36,497 nt of DNA from Bacteroidota bacterium (GCA_027484125.1 JAIXUI010000121.1:1-36497), one strand, 5' to 3'; shown: positions 15,961-25,503, counted from the stretch's first letter. Numbers and translations: made by a program. The notes: generated from the letters alone by a model not told the origin.

Positions 15961-17322
15961 ATGAGAAAAGTGTATTTACTCGCACTAGGTCTTTCCTTAC
16001 TGGCATTTACTTCCTGCCAGAAGGAGGATTCACTGGTTCCAGCTCAGTACAATGAGCAAGGAAATGTGGACAATGTTGCCCGTACAGCGGCAATCGCTTT
16101 GACAGAAGGATTCGAAACTGGAACTAAAACATCTTATGCTTCAGCAACTGTAACGCTTGCATCCGGAAGTTGGACCATGGCCGACGCCCTCATCGGTACA
16201 TCAACTTCTGACCGTAAGTCCGGATTAGCCTCCGCTCGGTTGGTGAACACAGGGTCGCTAACCATGAATTTTAATTTGTTGAATGGTGCGTCTTCAGTCA
16301 GTATTCAATCAGCCAAGTTTGGGACAGATGCTAACTCTTCTTATGAGTTATGGTCATCCACCAATAGTGGTAGCACCTGGACGAAAGTCGGCAACACGGT
16401 TACGGTATCTGGAACTACTCTCGTAACAACCAACTTCACGCTCAACATTACTGGAAATGTTCGTTTCCAAGTTAGAAAAGTAAGTGGTGGAGCTGCAAGG
16501 CTTAATATCGACAACATTCAAGTAACGGATAATCCCGGAACAACCTCCACAACACCTACCAGGGATAACAATATGGCACTTGGAAACCCTAGTGGTGCTA
16601 CCAACCTTGTAGCCAATGAGAATAACTTCCTCATGGATAAGCAGATGTACACGCTGTCGTACAATCGTTCGCGTGGTATTCCTAATTGGGTAAGCTGGCA
16701 CCTCAGCCCGGCATGGAAAGGTTCAGCTCCACGCTCTACTTCTTTCACCACTGATAATACTTTACCAACCGGATGGTACCGCGTTACTACTAGCGATTAC
16801 ACCAATTCTGGATTTGACCGAGGCCATATGTGCCCTTCTGAAGACAGAGATTTCTCTTCAACTGAAAATCAAATCACCTTCACCATGACGAATGTGGTTC
16901 CACAGGCGCCAATCAATAATCAGCAAACTTGGAGACTGCTTGAAGAATATTGCCGCACACTCATGAATGCCGGCAATGAACTTTACATTGTTTGTGGTGG
17001 CCGTGGAAATGGTGGTACCGGCTCTAATGGTGGTACTACCAATTGGATTGCAACCAACAAAGTCGCCGTTCCAGCCTCTGTCTGGAAGGTTATTGTGGTT
17101 CTTCCTACCGGTTCCAACGATGCTTCCCGTGTTACCACTTCTACTAGAGTTATTGCAGTGAACGTACCTAACACTCAATCGGTAAGCCCTACCAATTGGG
17201 GTCAATACCGAGTGAGTGTGGATGCGCTGGAAAGTTTGCTCGGCTACGACTTCCTTGCCAACGTACCAACTACAGTTCAATCTGTTATTGAAGCTGCGGT
17301 AGATAACGGACCTACGCAATAG
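15961..17322 (+). CDS. Lipoprotein DNA/RNA non-specific endonuclease
   Basis: A 453-residue exported nuclease. The N-terminus is a lipoprotein signal with lipobox LAFTSC (Cys19). Residues from about 45 to 190 form a beta-sandwich-like module that ends RLNIDNIQVTD, a pattern of binding domains in secreted Bacteroidota proteins. Residues from about 205 on form the NUC1-type domain with YNRSRGIPNWVSWHL, the catalytic DRGH (286-289), TMTNVVPQAPINNQQTW (Asn near 319-320 as metal ligand) and LYIVCGGRG. Such enzymes cut DNA and RNA with Mg2+, for nutrient or phosphate scavenging or biofilm DNA breakdown; the role here is inferred. A terminator lies just after the stop, inside the end of the converging gene. 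Confidence 0.94.
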   Translation: MRKVYLLALGLSLLAFTSCQKEDSLVPAQYNEQGNVDNVARTAAIALTEGFETGTKTSYASATVTLASGSWTMADALIGTSTSDRKSGLASARLVNTGSLTMNFNLLNGASSVSIQSAKFGTDANSSYELWSSTNSGSTWTKVGNTVTVSGTTLVTTNFTLNITGNVRFQVRKVSGGAARLNIDNIQVTDNPGTTSTTPTRDNNMALGNPSGATNLVANENNFLMDKQMYTLSYNRSRGIPNWVSWHLSPAWKGSAPRSTSFTTDNTLPTGWYRVTTSDYTNSGFDRGHMCPSEDRDFSSTENQITFTMTNVVPQAPINNQQTWRLLEEYCRTLMNAGNELYIVCGGRGNGGTGSNGGTTNWIATNKVAVPASVWKVIVVLPTGSNDASRVTTSTRVIAVNVPNTQSVSPTNWGQYRVSVDALESLLGYDFLANVPTTVQSVIEAAVDNGPTQ

Positions 17323-17339
17323 CGTAATTCATCGCACAA

Positions 17340-20300
17340 TTAAGGGCGAAAAATGGTGTTAACCCACTGTTTTTCGCCTTTTTTTATGTGAAGAATGGCC
17401 GGTGAACCATTCGGTATTTTAATGCTTTCTGAAGAAGAAGGAGATTTTCTTTCATCAATCAATTGCCCTTGTAAACTGTACAACTTCAGCCATTCCGCAG
17501 ATTCTGTTAGTACAATCTGGTCTCCTTGGATTCGATAAATGGGTTCTTCGGTATGGTCTGAAACAGCTACAGGCGCTTGTATCAAGTGAAGCGCCAATCT
17601 CTGACCTACCCAAAAGGGAATTCTTTTCAAATAGGTTTGACCCGGCATATGAAATTGCTGCGTTAAGGAATCATACAAAAACACCTGCCAACCGGGAGCC
17701 AGTTGTTTGATATTGAAATCAATGGCGAGGGTGTCGTTTTTCCAGGAGCTAACATACAATGGAATGGTAATGCCGGAAGTTAATTCGGGTAATAGCAATC
17801 CCTGTGCAACAGTACTAGGGTTAAACCAGCCAATTACCTCTTTTTCACCATCAGGAAGTGGGGGCATTCGCAACGTGTCAGCTTGTACGCCTGAAATGGT
17901 CTTGAGGCCTATCTTCTGCCTGATTCTTCTTCCAAGTCTTATGGTCAGTTCTATGTCGTGCTGTACTGTTTGAGTACTTCTGAAAGAAGCTGCGGTTGAG
18001 GCAGTTGACTTGTTTGACGCACTTCTTAATACGGTTTGTCCGGGGGCAACTCGATATACCAGTGCCGATTGAGAAGGCGCCAGTTGGGTTAAATCGGTAT
18101 TCAGGGCACTGTCAACAAGCAACATGTTGGGGGAAAAGAGCTGCCAGCCAGGATGTTGTAGCCCTCCCCATCTCCAATATGCTTGTTTAAGGCCGGTGCT
18201 GCTATGTCTGCTCGTGTCCAACAGGTGGAGATCTTGCAAAAATGGATTAGAGATGCATCTCCAACCTACCACATTATCAACAACTGATTTAATAACCGGA
18301 AGCTGATCGCCTGATATTTTGATAGAATCTGCCGTGGTTCTAAGTAGTCCAAATGAACCACTTTTGATCATCCAAGCTTCAGAAAATGGTGTAAAAAGGG
18401 TATCATTCCAAGTGATGGTCGGTGTTTTCTGGCTTAAAGCAACCCAGCTTGGAATTCCATGATGCACGCTATATCCTTTGATGGTAGGATTTAAGGTGTC
18501 TGTAAAGTTGTATCTAGATTTAAAACGATCTAAAGGGAAGGCCAATGGAAAGCCGGTTAATCGCCATCCTTCGCCAGCTAAGGGATGTCGGTAAATCCAG
18601 CTAATTGGGATAGCAACTGCCTGTGCATCATCGGTCCAAATTCTTCCCAAGTGTTGAACATTTAAAGTGTCAGCAAGCGAACGTTGGGTGATTTTTGCCC
18701 CATTTTGAAAAAAGAGGTTTCCAAAGAGTTGTGGTTTACCATTCAATAGTTTTACTCCATTGCGGAGGACTGCGTGGTTGATTCTGGGGATTTGTATTTT
18801 TTGCGTGTCTAAACCGCTGAAAATCAAAGTGTCAGGCAGGCGGAAGCTGCCTCCATTTATCGATAAATGACCTTTCACCACCAAGCGAGTTGGAAGTATT
18901 TTGGAGCTGTTTCCAATCAAAGTAAGATGATTGAATTCTAAAGAATCTATTCTTTGGGTACTGCTGTTTCGAGAATAAGTGATAAGGCCACTTCCTGTGA
19001 GTGTTGCGTGGTTTGCTCCGAAAGCAGAATGGGCCTGTCCGAACATTCCTGCCTGATGCCGGCATTCTAAACTTCCATTGTTTGTGAGGTTGAATCCGGT
19101 TGGCGGTACTCCAATCCAAGAAGAATCACTTATCTGAAATGATGCCCCCGTATCGATTTGTAGTAAATTACTCCCTGAATGGAAGGTTATGGTGTCATTG
19201 GCTTTAATCCAAAGTTCTCCTCTTTCAATAATCAGATTAGGGTAGCTCATGCCTGCTTTGATGAAGAAGGGCAAGGTGCTATTCGGTTTAAATTTGATGG
19301 TAGATTGGGGATGTACTTGCCAACTTCCGCCCGCTTCAGGTTGACTGCCGATGCCACGGATGTTTAAAATGGCCAAGGAATCTAGTTGTAACTGGGTATT
19401 CGTACCTGCATACCGATATTGTTCTGTAAAAAAGGCTGTACCGTATTTTACCTCTATGGAGGTTGGTGGCTGTGTGAGTGAACTACTCAAGTATTTACTC
19501 CCTTGGTTTGAGAAAACAAGCCGACCATATTTTCTACTGCCTCGCAATACTTGACTTCCACTGCCGGCTAACTCAATTATGGCAGAGCTATCAATCTGGT
19601 AAGTAGCACTATTTCCACTTAAGCCTGGAAGTAACTCGTTGTTTTTCCTTAAGATAAGATGACTTCCGTTCATCAATCTTAGGTTTCCACCACCGGATAA
19701 ATCCATGGTGTCGGCATCGAGAATGGCACCTGTTTCAAGTAAAAGTCTTCCTCCACTCTTTACACTCAAGTTATTCTGTAGCCATAATCTAGCTCCCGGT
19801 TTGACTTCCAGTGCATAAACTGTTTCAGTGTTCTGAAATCCGGAAGTTACAAATCGGGCTTGTGGATGGGTGAAAATTAACGTGGATTGTCCTTCAGAAA
19901 ATCCGTTTCCTGAAGTGCTGTTGATAATAAAGTCTTTTCCAATAACAAGGGTACAAGTGTCTGCGTCGAGGCGGGTGTTGGTGCCTTGAATGGTCAAGCT
20001 TCTTTTCACTTGAATTCCTTGTTCCAATGTTTTTAACCCTGTATTCCCTAAAATCAATTCGGGATAAAAAGGAATCGGGCTGATTTTCTGACTTCCTCCG
20101 TTGTAAATAACGCTCGAAGAATCACTAAGCTGTATTTGTTGATTCAATGCCCGTATTGAACCTGCTTGAGTTCCCACAAGCCCTTCGCTGTCTTGACATT
20201 CGAGGGTTCCTTGGCATTGAAGGTTGGCTTGGGGCGATAGCTGCAAAAATCTACTGTCTGGCAGTTCTAAGGTTCCATGTTTTTCTACCACTAAAGCTTT

Positions 20301-21674
20301 CTCAATCCAAGTACCGTTAAAACTTGTTCCTACCTCCCAACGGCTTGAATCTCCTATCGTTAGCCTTCCTAATTTTCTATTGGTAGAGTCAGGCCATTCT
20401 AATAATCCTTGTGTAAGGGGGGCGTAAAATAATTGCAGGTCTCCCGGATGAAGTACTTTCAGCCGACTTCCGGATGGCCATAATTTTCTTAAAGAGATGC
20501 TTTTTAACCGCAGTGTGACTTGGTTTTCGAGCGCTATGTTGCCAAACCCTAAATGACTTCCTTCCCAAATAAAGCCGGAGGTGTCGCTTTCAAAAACGCT
20601 CCGGTTCATAAGTAAAAGTTGGCTGCTTGTGGCCTGATTGCTCTTCATTAATCGGATGGGAGAGGTCAATTTGAGGTGTCGTTCTGGAAGCACGATGAGT
20701 CGGTCCAATTGAAAATTGCCGACTAATACACTGCTCGAATCTCCATTCCAAATTAAACTTCCAAGGGTAACCACGGAGGTATCAGCCTGAAGGCTTTTGT
20801 CGATCACCCAGTTACCTATTAATTTTCTTGAACCTCCTCCTGTGAGCATCAAGTGGGAAAAGAAAAGCGAGTCTCCAAGATTAATCCATTCGAGGTTTTG
20901 GGTGGACCTGTTGAAAACACTATCCGGAAAATGGCATTGAGGGGCATTTATCCGCAACGAATTTGTCAATTCGAGCTTGTTTACTTGAAACTGAACAGGA
21001 AAGGCACTTTCAATAGTAAGATTCCCGAGGATTGAACTGTATAGGGTAAATGGGGCTGAGGGGAAGACTTCTACAAAACAGCGGTGTCCATTTTTTATCA
21101 CAGCTTCTTTTGAACCGATAAATCGAACCCTCATGGAGTCTGGGCCTGTAATTTCATTTCCTCCAATGGTGTCGTTTATGAGCCAAAGCGAAGTGTCTGC
21201 CAATTCCCAGCGGTTAGGACTTCCCATGTCATTGACAGGAGGCTGATTCCCGGCATTTCTTGGCCATGTCAATGCACGCCAACCTGCTTGAAAGCCTGTG
21301 TGGAGGGTGTCATTCGATCCGGAGCCCGAGCTAATCCAGTGTCCTCCAATTCCTGTGACAGAAGGAGTGAAATCGAATCTTACTAATAATCTACCAAGAC
21401 CTATAGAGGTCCCTGTTGTAGGTTGCCAGCTTAATATTCCTCCTTGCTGAAGTCCTGCAGGTATAGAGAGTAACAAAGTGTCGCCTCTACTGGTATGATT
21501 TAAACTGGTTTGATTCAACCTAAGTTGGCCTCCGGAAGAAAATCCTGCGATGATCCAGCTGATTCGGTCACCGGATGTAACCACGAAGGTTGCTTCCGGA
21601 TTAGGAATGTTTTGGCCGTAGGCTTGTTGAAAAATTAATAGTAAAAGGATAAGTCCTTTAATTGTGCGAAACAT
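17340..21674 (-). CDS. Very large T9SS-secreted surface protein with repeated beta-rich units
   Basis: A 1444-residue secreted protein of unknown function. The ATG at 21674 precedes the signal peptide (MFRTIKGLILLLLIFQQAYG); the frame upstream is open only from a TTG. The body is rich in Asn, Ser, Thr, Gly and Leu. It carries a degenerate repeat of the form Gln-x-Ile/Leu, then Tyr-x-x-Leu-x-Leu-x-Asn-x-Gly-x-Lys-x-Leu, seen for example around 20022-20104, 19490-19570 and 18895-18967. This looks like a long beta-helix or repeated beta-sandwich. The last 70 or so residues resemble a T9SS sorting domain (LKLYSLQGQLIDER). Adhesin or surface-layer roles are possible but unproven. It is divergent from a histidine kinase, and its 3' codons contain the nuclease terminator. 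Confidence 0.82.
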   Translation of the reverse strand: MFRTIKGLILLLLIFQQAYGQNIPNPEATFVVTSGDRISWIIAGFSSGGQLRLNQTSLNHTSRGDTLLLSIPAGLQQGGILSWQPTTGTSIGLGRLLVRFDFTPSVTGIGGHWISSGSGSNDTLHTGFQAGWRALTWPRNAGNQPPVNDMGSPNRWELADTSLWLINDTIGGNEITGPDSMRVRFIGSKEAVIKNGHRCFVEVFPSAPFTLYSSILGNLTIESAFPVQFQVNKLELTNSLRINAPQCHFPDSVFNRSTQNLEWINLGDSLFFSHLMLTGGGSRKLIGNWVIDKSLQADTSVVTLGSLIWNGDSSSVLVGNFQLDRLIVLPERHLKLTSPIRLMKSNQATSSQLLLMNRSVFESDTSGFIWEGSHLGFGNIALENQVTLRLKSISLRKLWPSGSRLKVLHPGDLQLFYAPLTQGLLEWPDSTNRKLGRLTIGDSSRWEVGTSFNGTWIEKALVVEKHGTLELPDSRFLQLSPQANLQCQGTLECQDSEGLVGTQAGSIRALNQQIQLSDSSSVIYNGGSQKISPIPFYPELILGNTGLKTLEQGIQVKRSLTIQGTNTRLDADTCTLVIGKDFIINSTSGNGFSEGQSTLIFTHPQARFVTSGFQNTETVYALEVKPGARLWLQNNLSVKSGGRLLLETGAILDADTMDLSGGGNLRLMNGSHLILRKNNELLPGLSGNSATYQIDSSAIIELAGSGSQVLRGSRKYGRLVFSNQGSKYLSSSLTQPPTSIEVKYGTAFFTEQYRYAGTNTQLQLDSLAILNIRGIGSQPEAGGSWQVHPQSTIKFKPNSTLPFFIKAGMSYPNLIIERGELWIKANDTITFHSGSNLLQIDTGASFQISDSSWIGVPPTGFNLTNNGSLECRHQAGMFGQAHSAFGANHATLTGSGLITYSRNSSTQRIDSLEFNHLTLIGNSSKILPTRLVVKGHLSINGGSFRLPDTLIFSGLDTQKIQIPRINHAVLRNGVKLLNGKPQLFGNLFFQNGAKITQRSLADTLNVQHLGRIWTDDAQAVAIPISWIYRHPLAGEGWRLTGFPLAFPLDRFKSRYNFTDTLNPTIKGYSVHHGIPSWVALSQKTPTITWNDTLFTPFSEAWMIKSGSFGLLRTTADSIKISGDQLPVIKSVVDNVVGWRCISNPFLQDLHLLDTSRHSSTGLKQAYWRWGGLQHPGWQLFSPNMLLVDSALNTDLTQLAPSQSALVYRVAPGQTVLRSASNKSTASTAASFRSTQTVQHDIELTIRLGRRIRQKIGLKTISGVQADTLRMPPLPDGEKEVIGWFNPSTVAQGLLLPELTSGITIPLYVSSWKNDTLAIDFNIKQLAPGWQVFLYDSLTQQFHMPGQTYLKRIPFWVGQRLALHLIQAPVAVSDHTEEPIYRIQGDQIVLTESAEWLKLYSLQGQLIDERKSPSSSESIKIPNGSPAILHIKKGEKQWVNTIFRP
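17345..17385 (+). terminator. Intrinsic terminator of the nuclease gene, inside the converging gene
   Basis: A 9-bp stem (GGCGAAAAA, 17345-17353; TTTTTCGCC, 17370-17378) is followed by seven T (17379-17385). It begins 22 nt after the nuclease stop and lies wholly within the last codons of the opposite-strand gene that ends at 17340. The T-tract is good only in the + direction. Confidence 0.82.
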
Positions 21675-21810
21675 AAAATTGTATTTGCGACTAAAGTATA
21701 GATTAGGCAATAATTAGATATCAATATGATAAAGTGTAATAAAAATGTCAAACTAAAGTTCTAAGAGCATCCTGGTGTTGATTTGAAAATTGTCAAGTAA
21801 ATTGTCCACC

Positions 21811-24810
21811 ATGAACCGACTTTGGCCGTTTTTAGTCCTGTTGTTTGGACTTAGCGTGCAACAAGGCCATGCGGACGTGTTGGCAGATAATCTTCAACGG
21901 ATTAAGCATTTTACTAAGCTTAATGGGCTCTCACACAATTCTATTTATTGCATAGCACAAGACCAACGTGGCATGATTTGGGCCGGAACCAAAAGCGGGT
22001 TAAATCGTTACGATGGTTATCGCTTTAAGGTTTTCAGAAACCTTCAGCCTGATGGGCCTGTCTGGAATGACCACATAGAGGCACTGAGTATTTGGGGTGA
22101 CTCACTTCTTCTAGTTGGTCATCGTGGGGGCTTTTCATTTGTCAATGTTTACACACTGAAGTGGCGCCATGTTTTATTACCTAAGCCAAGAAAGTCGGAA
22201 AACTTGCGCAGGGTTTATGCAGTACAACCTTTAGATCAACATCGTCTATTTGTAAGTGGTGCCATGGGTGTTTATTGTTTCGATCTCCGCAAACCCAAGG
22301 CTATCAAACTACTAACCGATGTGGTAGCCAATCGATTTTTAGTGACTCAAAAGGGGGATTTTCATTATTTCAGTGCTTTTGATGGACTTTACTCTTTACA
22401 AAAATCCACTTTTATAGTTAAACGAGTTTATCATAACCCACTGTTTCCTGTTCAAGGACCTTTATTGGAATTGCAGAATGGGAACATCTTATCAGGTGGT
22501 TGGGCAAACGGGTTGGTGGTTTTTTATCCTAATACTCAAAAAGCAGAAGCGATTAAGGTAAAATTTCTTAATCAAAAGCTAGATAACCAATTCATTTCCT
22601 TTCAGTTTGCTAAACTTCCTGATGGAAGAATTGCCATTACCTCTCATACGAATGGGGTAATCTTGCTTAACCCACACAATTGGACCGCCACTCTATTACA
22701 ATCCTTCGATCCTAAGTTCAATATACCATTTACCATAGAACTCTATGGGCTTTTGTTGGATAAACAAGGACTACTTTGGGTATCCACCGATCGAGGTTTG
22801 AGTGTGATTTCTACCAGTCAACACTTTCTCCAACGTATTCCGATTCGTTTTCTGCCACGGAAAAGTGAAAAACCCGACTTTTTCCAACTACAAGTACTCA
22901 ATCAGCATTGGGTTATAGGAGTTGGGTACAGTGGGGCCTATGCCATTTCGAGGATTAATGGAAAATGCTGGCTTTTGAATCATGATTATCCCATTCCTCC
23001 AGGCGCTGTCTTTAATTGTTTTAGAATGAGTGCCCATGAGCTACTTCTCACAGGCTACATGGGATTGACTAAGTTGAAGGTAAAGGGTTCTTCTGTAGAT
23101 ACGTTGTATTTTGAAAAGCCGGAATCTAGGCATCCAGCGCTTAAATCTTACCTCGTGTTGCAGCTGTCGCCGGAACGCTATTTACTTGGTACAGTGGGGC
23201 AGCAAGTGATGTATTACCACTGGGGAAAGGATAGCTTGTCGATTCGTACTGCCGCTCAATTGAAACTTCCCGATATTAATTTTTCAGGTGGCGGCGTGGG
23301 ATTGCGTACCATTTGGTTTAACATCCATCACAATGGGTTAGGCCAATTGGATACCAACACCCTAACATGGCGCTCCGTTCGTTTTCCCGGTGATTATCAG
23401 CGAGAACCTTATGATCGGCCTACACTTTCCGCAGTTAAAGAAATGCCCGATCGCACACTTTGGGTTGGAACCGAGGAAACGGGCTTGTGGCATCGGCATA
23501 GCTCCGATTCGACTTGGACACATCTTACAGTAAACCAGGAAATTCCACACAGCAGAATATTAGATATTTTTCCTGACCCCTTTAAGAACGTTTGGATTCA
23601 GACCAATACAGGCTTTTTGGTTTATAAAAAACAACAACTCCATGCATTGAAGCTCGTCAATACATTCGATGGCATTGAAGACGAAGAAAATTTGACCAAC
23701 ACGTTGATGGACAATCGGTCGCTGGTTTTTGCTGACCCTCGCTACCTATACTCACTTGCGCTTCCACTGTATTTCAAAAACAAACCTGCTCCCGTTGCTG
23801 AAATTGCTTCCGTTCGAATCAACGGCAAGGAAAAAAGAATAGATGACCATCGCCATTTTACCTTGGAGCCCAATGAAAACTCCTTGGAGATTGATCTTTC
23901 TTCAACTGCTTTCGACGAGTCATCCAAAATTAGATACGCATACCGAATTCTTGAAAGAAGCGAAAACTGGCAAAGCATAGCAGAAGGACGAACCATAGCC
24001 TTGTCTTATCTGCCATCCGGTAAATTTCGTATTGAATACGCAGCTCGATATGATGGGGAAGCTTTTGGCCCATCGGGCACCCTCATCCTTAATGTAAAAG
24101 CACCTTTTTATGAAACTTGGTGGTTTTTTGCTGCGATAATAGGGTTCATATCAGCGATGATTTATGTTTTCTTACGCATCAAGGTGAAAAGAAAACGAGA
24201 GCTTGAAAAAGTTCGGCAACGGATTGCCTCGGATTTGCACGATGATTTGGGCGCAACGTTATCCAGTGTCAACATACTCACTGAGTTAGCGAAGCGAAAA
24301 CCTGCCAGTGCATCAGATTTGCTTGATAAAATAGGGGATAGCACCCAGGAGATGATGGAGCGTGTGGCGGACATTGTTTGGTCTATCAAGCCTGACAACG
24401 ATGCTTTGCCCGAATTGGTTGCAAGAATGCGGTCATTCGCAGCCCAAACCCTCGAATCTATGGGAGTAGAACTCACGTTTCAGGTAAAAGGTGATCTTCA
24501 AAAGCTACAAATTCCAATGGAAGTGCGCCAGCAACTCTATTTGTTGTTCAAGGAAATTGTAAATAATGCAGCGAAACATGCTCAAGCTACTGAAATGACA
24601 ATCAGCCTGGTTACTGACGGGCGGACTTTAGATATAAAAATGGAAGACAACGGCATTGGCTTTGATAGTACCCAAGTAAGAAGTGGTGGAAATGGTGTGA
24701 AAAATATCCGCCAGCGTGCTGCTCAGATTGATGCAGTTTGTGAGCTTCGTACCGCTCCTGGTTTAGGTACTACATGGATGATAAAATTGAAAAACATGGT
24801 TTCTGCGTAA
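21811..24810 (+). CDS. Histidine kinase with Reg_prop propeller and Y_Y_Y sensor domains
   Basis: A 999-residue sensor kinase. The ATG at 21811 precedes the signal peptide (MNRLWPFLVLLFGLSVQQG); the frame is open back to a TTG. Residues from about 25 to 640 hold repeats of the two-component propeller type (SIYCIAQDQRGMIWAGTKSGLNRYDG near the start; GLLWVSTDRGLSVIS; RTLWVGTEETGLWH). A Y_Y_Y domain follows (NSLEIDLSSTAFDESSKIRYAYRI), then one membrane segment (WWFFAAIIGFISAMIYVFL). The kinase core is HisKA_3 with phospho-acceptor H810 in ASDLHDDLGATLSS, then a HATPase domain (EIVNNAAKHAQA; EDNGIGFD). It probably senses an envelope signal. No response regulator is fused; the NarL-type regulator 54 nt downstream is the evident partner. 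Confidence 0.94.
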   Translation: MNRLWPFLVLLFGLSVQQGHADVLADNLQRIKHFTKLNGLSHNSIYCIAQDQRGMIWAGTKSGLNRYDGYRFKVFRNLQPDGPVWNDHIEALSIWGDSLLLVGHRGGFSFVNVYTLKWRHVLLPKPRKSENLRRVYAVQPLDQHRLFVSGAMGVYCFDLRKPKAIKLLTDVVANRFLVTQKGDFHYFSAFDGLYSLQKSTFIVKRVYHNPLFPVQGPLLELQNGNILSGGWANGLVVFYPNTQKAEAIKVKFLNQKLDNQFISFQFAKLPDGRIAITSHTNGVILLNPHNWTATLLQSFDPKFNIPFTIELYGLLLDKQGLLWVSTDRGLSVISTSQHFLQRIPIRFLPRKSEKPDFFQLQVLNQHWVIGVGYSGAYAISRINGKCWLLNHDYPIPPGAVFNCFRMSAHELLLTGYMGLTKLKVKGSSVDTLYFEKPESRHPALKSYLVLQLSPERYLLGTVGQQVMYYHWGKDSLSIRTAAQLKLPDINFSGGGVGLRTIWFNIHHNGLGQLDTNTLTWRSVRFPGDYQREPYDRPTLSAVKEMPDRTLWVGTEETGLWHRHSSDSTWTHLTVNQEIPHSRILDIFPDPFKNVWIQTNTGFLVYKKQQLHALKLVNTFDGIEDEENLTNTLMDNRSLVFADPRYLYSLALPLYFKNKPAPVAEIASVRINGKEKRIDDHRHFTLEPNENSLEIDLSSTAFDESSKIRYAYRILERSENWQSIAEGRTIALSYLPSGKFRIEYAARYDGEAFGPSGTLILNVKAPFYETWWFFAAIIGFISAMIYVFLRIKVKRKRELEKVRQRIASDLHDDLGATLSSVNILTELAKRKPASASDLLDKIGDSTQEMMERVADIVWSIKPDNDALPELVARMRSFAAQTLESMGVELTFQVKGDLQKLQIPMEVRQQLYLLFKEIVNNAAKHAQATEMTISLVTDGRTLDIKMEDNGIGFDSTQVRSGGNGVKNIRQRAAQIDAVCELRTAPGLGTTWMIKLKNMVSA

Positions 24811-24814
24811 TGCT

Positions 24815-24842
24815 CACATAAAAATGTGATTGTGAATCACAT
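24815..24842. promoter_or_regulatory. Overlapping inverted repeats between kinase and regulator
   Basis: A perfect palindrome ATGTGATT-GTG-AATCACAT spans 24824-24842. A second arm CACAT (24815-24819) can pair instead with ATGTG (24824-24828), so two hairpins compete in RNA. The palindrome resembles the CRP half-site TGTGA...TCACA but with a 7-nt rather than 6-nt spacer. It may be an operator for autoregulation, or an mRNA element between the cistrons. Confidence 0.5.
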
Positions 24843-24864
24843 AATTATCATGGTGCTTTGAGGT

Positions 24865-25503
24865 ATGGATAGCCCGCTTAGACTTTTGATTTATGAAGAC
24901 AATCCGGATTTGCGCCTGAGTCTGAGCCAACTCTTTGATCTAAGCGAAGATTTTGACCTCGTAGGCATGTTTGAAAATGGAGAAAACATTGCTACTGCAT
25001 TGGTTGAATTGTCTCCCGATGTTATCCTTATGGACATTGATATGCCGGTGAGCAATGGTTTAGATACCTTACAAAAAGCCAAGGCCATCAATCCGGCAAT
25101 TCCGGTGATTATGTACACCGTTTTTGACGACAACGATCACCTTTTTGAAGCCTTAAAGCGGGGAGCAAATGGTTATTTACTCAAGAAAACTCCACCGGCT
25201 CGCTTGCTCTCTGCAATAGTAGATATTCGAAATGGTGAGGTTCCAATGAGTGCTGCGATTGCACAGAAGGTGCTTCGCTTTTTTAGTGAACAGCCAATGT
25301 TTACGCCCGATTATGGATTAACGAATAGGGAAAAGCAGTTGCTTAAATTGTTAGTTGAGGGTTTTTCTTATAAAATGATTGCTGCCGAATTGCTGATTAG
25401 CATTGATACAGTAAGAAGCCATATTAAAAAAGTGTACGAGAAACTTAACGTACACTCGGTATCAGAAGCGGTCTCAAAGGCTATTCGTCAGAAGTTGGTT
25501 TAA
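24865..25503 (+). CDS. NarL/LuxR-family response regulator
   Basis: A 212-residue response regulator. The receiver domain spans residues 1 to about 120, with acidic pair E11/D12, phospho-acceptor D57 in VILMDIDMP, the conserved Thr85 and Lys107 (YLLKKT). The output domain (about 148-210) is a LuxR-type helix-turn-helix: LTNREKQLLKLLVEGFSYK followed by AAELLISIDTVRSHIKKVYEK. It is 54 nt downstream of the HisKA_3 kinase and almost certainly its cognate DNA-binding partner, as HisKA_3 kinases normally pair with NarL-type regulators. Targets are unknown; the flanking giant T9SS gene and serine hydrolase are candidates. The intervening palindrome at 24824-24842 could be its own binding site. Confidence 0.95.
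   Translation: MDSPLRLLIYEDNPDLRLSLSQLFDLSEDFDLVGMFENGENIATALVELSPDVILMDIDMPVSNGLDTLQKAKAINPAIPVIMYTVFDDNDHLFEALKRGANGYLLKKTPPARLLSAIVDIRNGEVPMSAAIAQKVLRFFSEQPMFTPDYGLTNREKQLLKLLVEGFSYKMIAAELLISIDTVRSHIKKVYEKLNVHSVSEAVSKAIRQKLV

Noticed and set aside
16858-17319. 153-codon open frame on the minus strand inside the nuclease gene
   Set aside because: It is antisense to the well-supported DRGH nuclease domain, has no recognisable motif and reflects codon bias of the sense gene.
24825-24841. True CRP-binding site (TGTGA...TCACA)
   Set aside because: The spacer is 7 nt instead of 6 and no evidence exists here for an E. coli-type CRP; kept only as a palindrome.
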